From positions 2,356,001-2,420,000 of the forward strand of contig JAACJO010000005.1 of assembly GCA_013368445.1 (NCBI GenBank): a stretch of 64,000 nucleotides of DNA. The letters run 5' to 3'. Position 1 is the first letter of the stretch, and the number at the start of each line of letters is the position of its first letter. The translations under genes and the position numbers were made by a program. Under the pieces are notes generated by a model, which was not told the origin of the DNA, did not search any database, and was given only the letters and a program-made list of their open reading frames with translations. Source of the stretch: Leucocoprinus leucothites (taxonomy: Eukaryota; Basidiomycota; Agaricomycetes; Agaricales; Agaricaceae). Shown here in pieces: positions 10,009 through 21,700 of the stretch.

Positions 10009-12708
10009 ATGCCTCCAAAAACTGGTGCTTCTCATTCTAAGGGGACTTTTCCCTCCCATCCTTCCTTAAACCCTCCCTCTAGGGGCTCAGATGACAGCCA
10101 AAGCTCTACTCCCCACATTACTGAGCCAAGCACTCTAGTTGTTTCAAGTGATGAAGAGGATACTCTAAGGCTATCTATCCCTGTGCAGTTCTCTCCAGTC
10201 AAACAATGTCAGAAGGCTAAGGCTGCCAAGGAAATTGCTGATAAATCTGACCATGCTGTCTGGGACTTGCCAGATAATGAGATTATTAGTCTGTAAATTA
10301 GTTAAAAAATTGAATATTGAGCTTATTACAATTTTAGAGGCTGCATTTTCTCATCCCAAGTCTTCAGCATATTAGCACTTCAACATCTCACTTGATCACA
10401 TTTATGAAGATGATATACCACTTGAGCTTGTCTTTGTTTTCACATGCAAGACTGATTCTGCCTGACATCTACCCCATTACCATGGTTGCACAAAAACTGG
10501 TTCTGGAACTGATAATCTCAATAGTAGTATGAAGACCTGTGATACTTGGACTGGTGTTACTAGCAATACCTTGGAATCAGGCTACTCTGACTCTGACAAC
10601 TATGTTCCCTATTCTAAGGCTGCTCATCATGCTGTCATTGCACTATGCTCTGCTGCAAACCAGCATCTATTTAATGTCATCAAGAATCCTTTTTACAAAA
10701 TTGAAGTTAATATGTTGCAAAGGGGAACCACACTTCCACATGCTGAGCAGGTTGGCCATGACACTCAGTTATTATACCATGAGATGTCAGGGCTTGTCTG
10801 TACCAAACTCATAGTATGTCTATTCTTAGATTGATTTGTATATCCTATGAACTTACTATGATTAGTCAACTACAAGTCCTATTCATCTAGTATTAGATGG
10901 ATGGATGGCCCCAATCATAGCATTGTATCTTGGTTTAGTGATTATCTGGTACAAGTAAGATAAGATCTTTTGTACTGTTCTTGAGTTTATTAGGTGTGTT
11001 TTAATAATCTGTGTATCTTGATACTTACACTATTAATTTGATAATAGACTCAAACAGAAGCATACAGGGCAATATATGGCAGAGGTAGTCTTTGATTGTC
11101 TCAAGCACTGGGGATTGACCACAAAGGTGATTACAAATCAATACTATAATTTACTCAGACTATATACTAATCCAAATTTAGTTATTTTTAGTGTGTATGG
11201 ATAATGCTGCAAACTGTAATAAGCTTGTTGAACTTCTTCTACAGCACATTCTGACTTTTCAAGGACTGCAAGCTCAGATGCAGTGTATGGCTCATATTTT
11301 GAATTTGATTGCTAAGGTATAATACTTACATCAAACTGGAACATATATTATATTAACTATATTTAATTTAGATGTTTATGTCCTTCTTTTTCAAGAAAGG
11401 AAGGAAGAAGACTAATAATGCTGTACTTGCAAATAATATTCTAGTTTCAGCTGCTGATAGCTCATCTGAGGAGACTAATGAGGTAATTGAAGAAGAAAAT
11501 AATATTGATGATACAGTACTGGATGAGGATGATGGACATGGTACATTCAATCAAGAGGCTGTAATGTCACTCTGAGATCCAACAGTTGACATTATGGCTG
11601 AAAAGGGAATCTTTGCAACATCAGCAGAGTTCCATACAGCCCAGGAAATCATGCCTCAGGTATGTAATTAGCTAGCATATAACTGCCATTCTGATTATAG
11701 TTTAGGTGTCTGGTCTTGCTTGTTGTATTCATGACTCATCCAATCTCCATGACCAGTTTAATGAGCTTGTCAGCTAAAACAAGAATCTTGAGGGTGCTAA
11801 ACATGCACTTGACCATCGAGTTGCCACCTGTTAGAACTCTGATTTTCTTTGTCTTCAAGCACATGTCCATTTTCAGAAGGAGGTAGAGATCATGACAGAT
11901 GTTTCAGATTATGGCTTGACCCAGTATTGGTTATCACCCAAATAGTGGAAAATAGCCAATGACCTCCTCCCTGTTCTTGAGGTATGTTTTTAAATTGACA
12001 CCAAGTATTAACTAACTGTAGTTTAGATTTTCAAGGAGGCTACTGATCTATTTTCAAAGGCAGAAATTCTATTGGTTATTGATGTATTCCCTATGCTACT
12101 CAATATCTGGACATACCTTGGAAATGTATGTGAAGATGATGATGATGCACTGTCACCTGTCATTTGTATTGCTGCTCAGGCAGTGATATCAATGATTGAC
12201 AAGTACATTATGTTGTGTGAAGAGTGAGATATATTTTATTGCAATTGGTATGTAATTTCTCATATTTTACAGCATTATTGATACTACTCAATAGTTATGT
12301 GCCCAGATCGGAAGTTACAGTAGTTCAAAGACAATGGCTATGCTTGTCCAGTTTACACAAAGCTCAAGCAGACTGTTATTGAGCAGTGGGGACAGACATA
12401 TAGGCCCAATTTAGCAATGACCTCAGAACCTGACCCCACAGTTAGAGCTTTTATACTCTGAAATTATATTTTTACTACTCACAGCTGTATTTTTCTAGCA
12501 TACTGGTAACAAATATCTACAAAAGCGAACTTCCAAGAAAGCACCAGCAGGGAATCTTGATGACATCAATACCTACTTGAAGGAGCCTATTGTCTCTCAC
12601 TCAGCAATTATTGATTCAGGTGGATATATGAAGTGGTGGAATACTACAGCTGCAAGCCATCCAAATCTTGCAAGAATGGGCATGGATTACTGCAGTGCCC
12701 CTTGCCAG
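10009..12708 (+). pseudogene. hAT transposase pseudogene, N-terminal and central part
   Basis: The likely start is ATG 10009, opening a 95-codon Ser-rich N-terminus. Further conserved pieces lie in several frames separated by intron-like gaps and stops. They include a segment near 11190-11320 with DNAANC and a CMAHILNLIAK motif like the catalytic-domain region of hAT transposases, and a stretch at 11940-12240 (NDLLPVLEIFKEATDLFSKAE). The piece at 12500-12708 (NTYLKEPIV, MKWWNTTAASHPNLARMG) belongs to the C-terminal dimerisation domain and is cut by the copia B LTR. I could not reconstruct a full exon set; many stops make the gene inactive. Confidence 0.7.
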
Positions 12709-13083
12709 TGTTGAATCACGTGTGTGTTTATACGCTTCTATATTTGTGTTCACTCTCAATTATGACATATGCATTCTATTATTAGATACCACTATGTTTA
12801 CACACCAATACTTCATGCAGACTATACATGTTTTACTATACATTTTACTTGTACCCTTTACCACCTTCAAATGATGGTATAATGTCCTCTTTATGATAGA
12901 TACTATACAGACATTTTAGTATAAATACTTTGTATTTTTCTCATTATTCAATAGTCAATTTACTCTCTCTCAGTTGCAACTCTACAACTCTTACAACTCC
13001 CATAACAGTTTACTGCCTAGCAAAGTAAGTCATCGACTACGTCATCTACCTTTGCCGCTATGCTCCCCATTGCTGCTTTGACA
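12709..13083 (+). repeat. Copia B 5' LTR
   Basis: 375 bp, partner of 28141-28515. Contains a TATA-like stretch (AGTATAAATAC, around 12918) that would serve the element's promoter. The pair differs mostly at positions where one copy has CG and the other TG or CA. Confidence 0.93.
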
Positions 13084-13096
13084 GGTTATGGGCCCC
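13084..13096 (+). other. Primer binding site of copia B, anticodon-arm type of initiator tRNA-Met
   Basis: GGTTATGGGCCCC follows the 5' LTR directly. It is complementary to the conserved GGGCCCATAACC of the eukaryotic initiator tRNA-Met anticodon arm. Internal half-tRNA priming of this kind is known for Drosophila copia. The match is seen directly; use of the primer is inferred. Confidence 0.7.
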
Positions 13097-13343
13097 AATC
13101 ACCAGCTCGATATCACACTAGCTGACTAGCTCGCTATGCTTGATATCTGAGAAGGACTAGATTGACCTGTTATGGGAAGGCCACTTCCTAGCACCACTGC
13201 TGTACCTTGTGAAGGGCCCAGCATCCCTTCTCATTTCTGTGTCTTACCCTAGCCCTTAGGTGATTTGGGTTCAAAACCTTGCTCGATTAGTGCATTACTG
13301 CTGCTTCTAATGAACAAATGTTGACTGATGACTTCTTTTCAGA

Positions 13344-15300
13344 ATGTCTTCTATCAACAACAGAGCTTCTCATGTCCCCATCCTTCAAGGCCCTCAGAAC
13401 TACCAGTTTTGGTCCATGAGGATGCAGGGATATCTCTCTATGATCATGACCCCTGGAACCCCTCTTATGGGTTAGACTGTCACAAATGGAGTTGTTCCTC
13501 CACTCCCTGCTCTTGTTAACCCAGTCATGGGCGCCAACAATGTAGTAATGAATGCTGTGCAGATCACTGCTGCACTTATGATTTGTGAAGAAGAAGAGTG
13601 TAGAAGGAACTTCCTTGAGCAATCTGCGATTGGCATGCTGATTCAAGCTGTCCCAGATTCCATGCTCCATCTCATTGTCCAAGGAGATCCCACTACCACC
13701 TGGACTGATCTCCAATGCCTTTATGGCATCCAAGGTCCTGCATCAGTATATAGTGACTTCGTACATGCTGTTTCCTGGTCTTTCCCCGGTAACACCGATC
13801 TGGCTCAGTCCATTGCTGAGCTTGAATCTTTATTCACTTGGATTCAAAGTGTGACCACGCAGCTTCCCAAGGTGATCTGTGCCATGATTTTGCTCCGCAC
13901 TGTCCCACAAGGGATGGAAACCTTGGCACAGTCTATTCTTGCGAATCAAATGCAAATGTCTCAACTCACATGGGACATGGTCTATAGCACCATTCAGGCT
14001 GCTTAGTCCCAAAGAATGACTGCTTCTGCTTCTCATGCCGGCCGCTCCAATGGTCAATAGTAGCAGAACCAGAACCCCAGCAATCAACAATACCAGGGGC
14101 AAGGACAACAAGGGCCATTTTGATCACAGCCCTAGCAGCAGCAGCAACAGCAGCCTCCTAATCAAGGTGCTTGCCAGAAGCCTGGTAACAACCAACCTGG
14201 CAATCCCAGAGGAGATGGCAAGAAAGAAAAATGCAGTAAGAGAGGAGGCAAGAAAGGCAAGGGCGCTGCTAATGAAGCTGTGACTGATGCTGATACCTCC
14301 AACTCCACTGGAGTTCCCACCATCACTCCTCAATATGGCACTTCCAGTGCTATTGGTTTTGCTACCCCCACTATCGCTAACCATCCTCTCCTCACGAACT
14401 GGATCGCCTTGCTGGCAGAACCAGCTAATGCAAGCCCTTTGTCATCCACATGCCACCTTGTTGCAGAAGCATGAAAGAATACACCACAGCTTCAAGAGCA
14501 AATCTCTGAATCTCCTCAGTCTGAGGGATACCATTGAAGAAGTGTTATAGTGATGCTGGCCCGGTCCTAAGCTGGTGCAATAAGTATTGGGTTGATCTTA
14601 TCAAAGGGAACTCCTTCTTGGTAAGCGACAAAGTCGTTTACTAAGTCAGAGTTATAATACAGCAATTATAGAGTTAAGACTTTAGTAATTGAGATCTTAG
14701 AGCTTAAGTTCAATTTAACTTTGTTTAGATAAAGGCTCATATTGAGTCTCCACCTAACCAAGTAGAAACAATGTTTCTCCTTGGTAGATGTCAACGACTT
14801 ATATACGATACAAGTCTGTATCTATTATTAACTAGGGCTAAGGGCTTCTAATGAAAGAAGAGAAGCATACAACTTCCTTAACGCTAATTAAACTATATAA
14901 GACGTGATCTGTCAAAGAAGCTTTAGAAGTTCTTCTAAAGAAGTTCTTCTTTGATTATCTGATTGATCACAAGGCAAGTCCAAATATAGTGCAGCTATAT
15001 TTAACAATCACATGTCAACAAAATATAAACAAAACCAAACAAGTCATAATGAGATAAAGTAAATGAGTCAAAACAAACTAGAAAATACAAGAACAAATAA
15101 GATGAAAACATAATTGTGATATTACTTAAGTAAAGTTAATATCGACTTTGTATTGTAGATAGAACAAATGCTAGATATAATCAATATACATAACAAGAAG
15201 CTTGCAAGCTACTAAGGATAAGGTTCTAAAGATCTGGGATGAGAGGCTTGCTGACCTTGTGGTCAAAGCTGAAATGACGGGCTCCATAATTGAGGAGATT
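13344..15300 (+). pseudogene. Copia B gag, broken by stops and by a solo LTR
   Basis: The start MSSINNRASHVPILQGPQNY (ATG 13344) and the FWSMRMQGYL segment match copia Gag N-termini (a domain like UBN2/DUF4219). A TAG near 13470 and several TAG/TGA codons after 14004 interrupt one long frame, each one transition away from Gln, Trp or Arg codons. A Gln/Asn-rich segment follows, then a basic KKEKCSKRGGKKGKG tail. The frame is cut at 14542 by a 653-bp solo LTR and resumes in register at 15201 (ATKDKVLKIWDERLADL). No intact CCHC knuckle was found. The boundary with protease is not clear. Confidence 0.7.
14543..15195. repeat. Solo LTR (653 bp) inside copia B gag
   Basis: AT-rich sequence with TGTTATAG...ACATAACA ends and the perfect 5-bp duplication AGAAG on both sides (14538-14542, 15196-15200). 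Removing it with one duplication rejoins the gag frame. No internal genes remain, as expected after LTR-LTR recombination. It shows no obvious similarity to the LTRs of Gypsy A, Gypsy C or copia B. Confidence 0.8.
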
Positions 15301-15529
15301 CCTTATTATGGAGGGAACATGGACAAATGCCCACCATCACTGAGGATGACACCTCCAGCTGATCCAATGCTCAAATCCGACTCCGAGGGGGAGGATTCTG
15401 ATAGATGGACTTCTGGGTTGTGGAAAATGCAAGTCTTTTCTTCTATCTCTGATTGGATTAACACTGATATGGTGATGCCACAGTACAACCGAGAATGGGC
15501 CTGTTGCCCCCCTTAGAGCCTGCTCCCAT

Positions 15530-16590
15530 ATGAGCGCTCCTGGCCATGCTGAACTTTTTTGTGGACTAGTTACGTCATCTCTGGCTCCTGTATATACTTG
15601 TCTTGTATCGTGCACTATTTCGGTCACCCCTGTGGGGCTTTTATTAAATTGTGATTTGACCTCCATGACATGCTGTGTAAATCTATCTAAGTGTGAGAAA
15701 GCTCTTTGTTGCCACTGTAAGGGAAAGAAAGTGCCTTCACGGGCTACTTCTTGGATTCTCAATTCAGGTGCATCAGCACATTTCACACCCTATTTGGATG
15801 ATTTTTCCACAATCGAAATGGGGAAATTTAGTGAAATTCAGATAGCTAACAAAAATGCTCCCCTATCTATATTGGGTCAAGGCACTGTCTTGATCAAACA
15901 TGAGATCCATGACAATGGAAAAACAATCACTGCAGTGACTTCATTGTCCCCTGTGTTCTATGTAAAGGGAATGCATGATTGCCTCATGTCTGCTGGTCAA
16001 CTCCTGGAATCCGGGTTGTGCAGTGAGGCCAATAAACATGGTACAATCTTTTGGGATAAGTCAGGCAATGCTATTTTGTCAGTGGCTCCTCATTTGGAGT
16101 GGCAGCCTATGCTACAAACAGTAAGATGTCAAATTGTACATTCAAATGCTTTGAGCCACGTAGCTCAGCATCCTGACTATAATATCTGGCATCAACATTT
16201 AGGACATCCGTCTAATCACATGTTGAGCAAAACTTCTGACTCCATGCTGAATGGACCTCAGGTTTCAATTCCCGATCATTTGCACCCTTGTCCAGGCTGC
16301 ATGAAAGGGAAGATGCACCAGAAACCCTTTAACAATAACCCAATTCGAGCTAAAGAAGCCTTTGAACACATTCACAGTGATCTCTTTGAGCTCCCCATCG
16401 TATCTTACCATAAGTACAAATGGGTTATGACCTCATTGGATGATTACTCCTCTTTTGCCCATGTGGTGCTTCTGCAATCAAAAGCTGAAGCAGCTCCCCA
16501 TATAGTTGAGCTTCTAACTTATGTTACGAACCAATTTGGCAAATCGATTTGTTGATTCACATCCGATTGAGGAGGAGAATTCGTAGCAGG
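15530..16590 (+). pseudogene. Copia B pol, protease and integrase N-terminal half
   Basis: The protease active site reads WILNSGASAHFT near 15755; the catalytic Asp of the normal D-S-G triad is Asn, a single G-to-A change. The gag-pre-integrase zinc domain is intact (HQHLGHPSNHM ... CPGCMKGKMHQKPF), followed by the first integrase Asp (HSDLFELP) and LDDYSSF. After codon 341 two TGA codons stand where Arg is expected, flanking the second catalytic Asp (FTSD). Gypsy C inserts at 16596, 40 bp after the first of them. The rest of integrase continues at 25342. Confidence 0.88.
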
Positions 16591-16595
16591 TATAC

Positions 16596-17292
16596 TGTTA
16601 AGATTTACAGTCAGAGCGCCTAGTAACGTTGCGTGTCACAACATGCAATTGGGTTACGTAAGACAGCGGTTAACTGGTCTTTAACCTACTTCAATTAATA
16701 AGCTTGAGTATTCTCGAAAGCCTAGTAAGAGAAGGCCAAGAAGACTTGAGGTAAGTCTAAGGTAGCGCGAGGTTCGAGACAACAACAATGATACAAGTGA
16801 ATTCAAGGCAAGGCAAGTAAACACAAGTAGTCTGGGAAACAAAGGAAAGATTAAACTTGCGTTTAATCTTCCAAATACAAGTCCTTAAATACTAACTAGA
16901 CGAAACAATATCAAACTATGAAACTACAACTACAAGTCCGAAAATCACTATCACGATTCTGATAAATACGTATCTGTCCGCCAATGTAACAGCTATCATA
17001 GTTAGATATCTAATAGTTCAAATCCAAACGCGATGTCCATGAAACCATCATTGTCTGTTAATCAGTCCTGTTAGTCCATGACAATCAAACAGCGAAACCG
17101 TTCCTCCTGATCCTCTTGATAACGTCCGTCCAATTATATTCGTCCCAATCGACATCGAATCGTTCTTCTTCCACATCAAACTTTCCAATGTATTCTTCCC
17201 AATCTAGAACCGCAGTCTTGGTCCTGGTGGCTGTGTCGGCGTCTAGGATGATTAAGTCACAATGAGCGTCAATCAGGTCGACGTTTATAACA
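16596..17292 (-). repeat. Gypsy C 3' LTR (left copy)
   Basis: 697 bp. Differs from 24640-25336 at six positions, all C/T or G/A at CpG. It has T/A at three and keeps C/G at three. The minus-strand start of the LTR continues a protein-like acidic frame from the internal region (see 17085-17360). Confidence 0.95.
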
Positions 17293-17360
17293 TTATCCCT
17301 TTTGTAGGACTTGATGTCCTCATCAACGTCCTTATCCAAATTGGACTCAGTAATCTCCAT
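17085..17360 (-). CDS. Acidic 91-codon ORF spanning the internal region and 3' LTR of Gypsy C
   Basis: ATG at 17360 overlaps the end of ORF3 and the frame runs through the LTR start to a stop at 17085. The product is rich in Asp/Glu with spaced Trp residues (VLDWEEYIGKF, VDWDEYNWTDV) and a basic end. About 210 of its 276 nt lie in the LTR, so the same codons exist in the other LTR without this start. Two of the LTR differences would change residues. It may be a real C-terminal exon, a remnant, or an open frame by chance; no family is recognised. Confidence 0.3.
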   Translation of the reverse strand: MEITESNLDKDVDEDIKSYKRDNVINVDLIDAHCDLIILDADTATRTKTAVLDWEEYIGKFDVEEERFDVDWDEYNWTDVIKRIRRNGFAV

Positions 17361-18738
17361 AGGGCTCTCCTGTGATGTTGGCAATTGCGACGTCGTCGTA
17401 GGGGTCGTCATACTCTTCTCCATAAGCGTCCCTATGATCATAACCTCCATCTGAGACTCGTCGAGGTCTGAGGTGGCGTTGGGTACGAGGTTGACAGCGA
17501 GGCGTTTGGTGATGCGTATGTCTGGTGTCAGGAGTCGGGTGAGCTGGAGAACGCGGCGGTAGAACTCGTGTTCTACTTGCGTCTGTTGAGTCGAGTCCCA
17601 CGTGGAGGAAGACTTCGTTTTTCCTTTGTCGTTGACGTCGAACAGGTTGGATCAGACGGACTTCTTGAGTCGGAGTGCTTTGGGAAGAAGGTAAGGGGAG
17701 GTCTCCGGGTCTAAATACTTGGGATGGATGTTTGCGGGTAAGGATAGGTTTGAGCCATCGTCGTTCTCGATCAGAGACTCTGCTGATGAATGAGGAGAGG
17801 GGAAAGAGGTGTAATTGTGGGAACTTTGCGACGGCTCGTCGTTGTAAGACTTGTGCGAATTCTCGGGTGGTACATGCTCGTTGTTTGTTGAGGAAGCAGT
17901 ATCTTCCGAGATGTCCAGGGGCAGAGTGTTGGCAGTAGTGGCAGGTATAACGTTCGCATTGGTCCACGAAATGACCATTGACCCTACAGATTGCGCAGTA
18001 TTCTCTCTGTGTAGTACTTTCGGGGGTGGGAATAGAGTCGGGTTTTGTTTGTGGCAATCGTAGTCCATGATCATCCGTTCCAGTCTGTTCCATTCCCTGA
18101 GGGGCGTCAGGTCGATCCACATTAGGAAGTTCATTGGGAACTCCATTGGTTCCATCATCAGGTCCATCCGGGTACTGGAGAGTAGGAAGTTCAGATCCTT
18201 GTCAAGTCTCGCTAGGCTCACTTGGATCTGGAGCCTTTGGGAAAGCGTGAAGGGCTTGTTCAGCCGCTGACACGATTTTCCTAATGACAGGCGATTCGAC
18301 AGTTCGGCGAAGTGAGTTAACGTGACACTTGAAGAAATACAAGTGGTGGAGCAACGTGTGTTTAAGAAATAAGAGAGTAGTCCAGTCCTCCCTGAATAGG
18401 TCGAACTGGACAGCATCGAGTGAATCTTCGCGGAGAGTGGCCCTAGCTTCAGTGAAGGGGGCGTCGTAGAGTTGGAAGGTTCGAATGGCTCTAGTGGGGT
18501 CGGTGTAGGTTTCCTCTGGTGGGGAATCTTCCGAAATTGAGGCAACAGACTGTGCAATGGTCGTGACTGGAGGGGCAACGACATAGCTCGTTCCTATTCC
18601 AGGTGAGGTATATGTTGGAGGGCGTGGGGATAAATGACTGGAGTTAGACGTGATGTCTGATTTGCGAAGTGGTACTAGGGGTGTGTTGGATTGGTAGGTG
18701 TATGGTTCTGGGGTGGTGTTTGGAATGAGATGTTGCAT
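17347..18738 (-). pseudogene. Gypsy C ORF3: zinc-knuckle protein downstream of pol
   Basis: ATG 18738 opens a frame of 463 codons to TAA/TGA at 17347, broken once by TGA at 18202 at an expected Arg. The first 180 residues are Ser/Thr/Pro-rich followed by a helical segment (FLKHTLLHHLYFFKCHVNSL). After the stop come CAICRVNGHFVDQC, an exact C-x2-C-x4-H-x4-C knuckle, and a second variant CHYCQHSAPGHLGRYC with six residues before His. A basic Arg/Pro-rich region and an acidic Tyr/Asp-rich end follow. It lies in the position where env sits in errantiviruses, but has no signal peptide or membrane segment. It shares the pol frame and starts four codons after the pol stop. Its role is unknown; nucleic-acid binding is inferred from the knuckles. 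Confidence 0.65.
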
Positions 18739-18750
18739 GATTCTGGTTTT

Positions 18751-21700
18751 TCAACGAAGTTTATGATGTTGTTTATATGTGTCTAGCATCTCCTGTGCAT
18801 TCTTTAGGGTGTCTGCGGGCTGCCATGTCCATTCTGAATTAGGGTATCCTTTCCAATGTATCAGATATTCGATCTTTCCGTGGCGTGTTTTGCGATGGCG
18901 AACAACGTCTTCAACTTCCCATTCTTCTTCTCCTTCTATTAGATCAGGTGGTGGGTTCTCGAAATGATTTCCGTATTCGTCGTTCTCAGTTACTGGCCAT
19001 AGGAGTCCTACGTGGAAGCAGGGATGAACTTTTCATGATTTGGGTAATTTTAGTTCATAGTTCACAGGTCCAAGCTTCTTTGTGATTTCGAAAGGTCCTA
19101 CGCGTTTCGCTGATAGTTTTCTTGATGGTGCTCGAATAGGGAGGTTGTGTGAATCCAGCCAGACCTTTTGTCCTACTTCTAGTTTTGGAAGTGGACCTTT
19201 GATGCGTTCGGTCATAGTTTGCCTTGCTTTCTCATGCGAATCTTGTGCGGCAATGCGGATATTCTTTATCCAGTCGATGCGGTCTTCAGTCGCCGGATTA
19301 TTCGTTGGTTCTTGATCAGTTGGGAAAGCTTTGAGGGGGTGGCCGTACATCAGTTCGAAGGGTGTTTGTGATCGATTTGAATGGGTTCTGGAGTTGTGTG
19401 CGAATTCGACGAGGGGTAGTTTCTTCGGCCAGTCAAGTGCGTTCTTGGAGCAGTAAGCAGAAAGGTACATTTCAATCTCCTGGTTGAAGCGTTCGGTGGT
19501 ACCGTCGGATTGAGGGTGGTATGCAGTAGATCGTGCGTGTTCTATTCCTAGCTTCTTGAACAGAGCTTGGACAGATTTAGCAATGAATCTAGGGTCTCGA
19601 TCTGAGATAATTTTATCTGGGGTTCCAAAACGCGAGAAGACGTTTTTAATTAACAGATCAGAGATGTGATCTGCAGTGGCTTCTTTTTGTGTTGGTACTA
19701 TAATTATCCCTTTTGTGAGTCCGTGGTCCACTACGGACAAAATAGAGTCGAATCCATCAACTTCTGGAAGATCAGTGATGAGATCCATAGCTATTTGTGC
19801 GAACGGTCGAAGAGAGCGTGGTCCTTTAATGGGTTGGAGTGGGGGCTTGAAAGGCCGTCTGTTGATCTTGTGTTGTTGACAGATGGGGCATCCTTTCACG
19901 TAGTTCTTGACAAAAGCTCTCATTCCAGGCCATGTAACGTATTCTTCTAGTTTGCGTATGGTTTCGGTTGTACCAGGGTGTCCTGCTGCTGGGGCATCGT
20001 GTACTTGTTGGAGTAAATGCTTCTTGAATGTGTTGTTGGCGGGGAGCATGAAACGTCCTTTTTCGTCGATGTGAGGTGAGCCATCGGGTTTTGTTGGGAG
20101 TGATTCTTCGATTTCCGGATCGAGGATATCAACGTCCATTGCTGGGAAAGATGATGTATCAAACATATGGGCAGGAATGGCTGCTTGCGGTTTTTCTTCT
20201 TCCTCTGTGACGTGGTCAGGTCGGTGTGAGAGTGCATCAGCCGCGACATTTTTGATGCCGGCAATATGGCGGATCTTGACTTTATGGGCACTAATGAGGG
20301 CAGACCATCGAATTGTCCGTCGGGATAACTTTGATGGTTTAGCCCAATGGATGATGTTGTCATGATCTGTCCATATGACGGTTTCATGTGGTGAGCCATC
20401 AATGTAGTGTCGCCATTCTTGCAGTGCGCGGATAATTGCTAGGAATTCTTGTTCGGAAGTGTGGTAATATTTTTCGGTAGGGGAAAATCCTTTTGAGTGG
20501 AAGAAACATGGGTGCATGATACCATTCGAATCTTTTTGAAGTAAAACTGCGCCTGATGCGTGATTTGAGGCGTCAGTTTGTATTTCAAAGGGTTTGGTCG
20601 GGTCAGGGGTTATAAGAACGGGTTCTTGTAGAAATTTCTTTTTGAGAGTGTCAAAAGATGATTGAGCTTCTGGATTCCATTGAAATGGTTGATTTTTGCG
20701 AAGGAGGGCGTTGAGAGGGGCTGCGTAGTGGGCATAATTTCGTATGAATTTTCGGTAGAAGTTGCAAAAATCAATGAATTTGCGAATATCTTGTGGGTTT
20801 TTGGGTATTGGCCAATCCGCTATTCCTTTGAGTTTTATTGGGTCCATGCGTACTTCATCTGGTGAAATTATGAATCCTAGGTATGCCAATTTTTCTTTTT
20901 TGAAATCACATTTCTCTGCTTTGAGATAGAGATCATGTTTTCGGAAAATATCAAATACTTGGTGGGTGATTTCTTGTAGTTCCTGTTTTGTTTTTGCGTG
21001 AATCAACACATCGTCCATATATACGATAACCTTATTTTGATGAATGAGAGGAGCGAGGATGGTGTCCATCATGTTTTGGAATGTCGCTGGGCTATTGCAC
21101 ATTCCAAAGAACATAATGGTGGGTTCGAATAACCCTTTATGTGTACGGAAAGCTCCTTTCCATTGATCTCCTTCGAAAATGCGAATGTTGTTGTATCCAA
21201 GTCATACGTCAAGTGCTGTGAAATATTTCGATCCTTGAAGTCGGTCGAGTATTGATTGGATACTAGGGATTGGATAGGCATTTTTGATGGTGTGTTCATT
21301 GAGGTATCGATAGTCTTGACATGGTCTCAAAGATCCGTTTTTCTTGGATACAAAGAAGAAAGGAGAAGCCATTGGTGACTTCGATGGTCGAATGTATCCC
21401 TTTCATAGATTTTCTTCTAAGAATTTGTCGAGTTCAAGGGTCTCTCCATACGATAACTTGTATGAGGGAAAAGCTTTGGGTTGAAAAGATGGTTTCATCT
21501 CGATTTTATGGTCATAGGTTCGAGATGGTGGGAATCATTCGCTTTTCTTTTCACTGAAGAGGTCGAGGAATTCGTGAAGATAGTTGGGTACAATTTTTGT
21601 GGGATCAGTTTCTTTCTTTTCTCCGTGTTGTTGGGTGAATGTCTGAGAGTGTGATGTTTTGGCATTGAATTCGATGAAGTCTTTGTCTGACAGGTTGAAT

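Noticed and set aside
13260..13280. tRNA T-arm-like GGGTTCAAAACC in copia B leader
   Set aside because: No other tRNA arms around it.
17652..18584. 310-codon minus-strand frame over ORF3
   Set aside because: Alternative frame of ORF3; ORF3 in the pol frame carries the zinc knuckles.
17347..18738. ORF3 as an env gene
   Set aside because: No signal peptide, membrane segment or fusion-like region; the zinc knuckles point to nucleic-acid binding.
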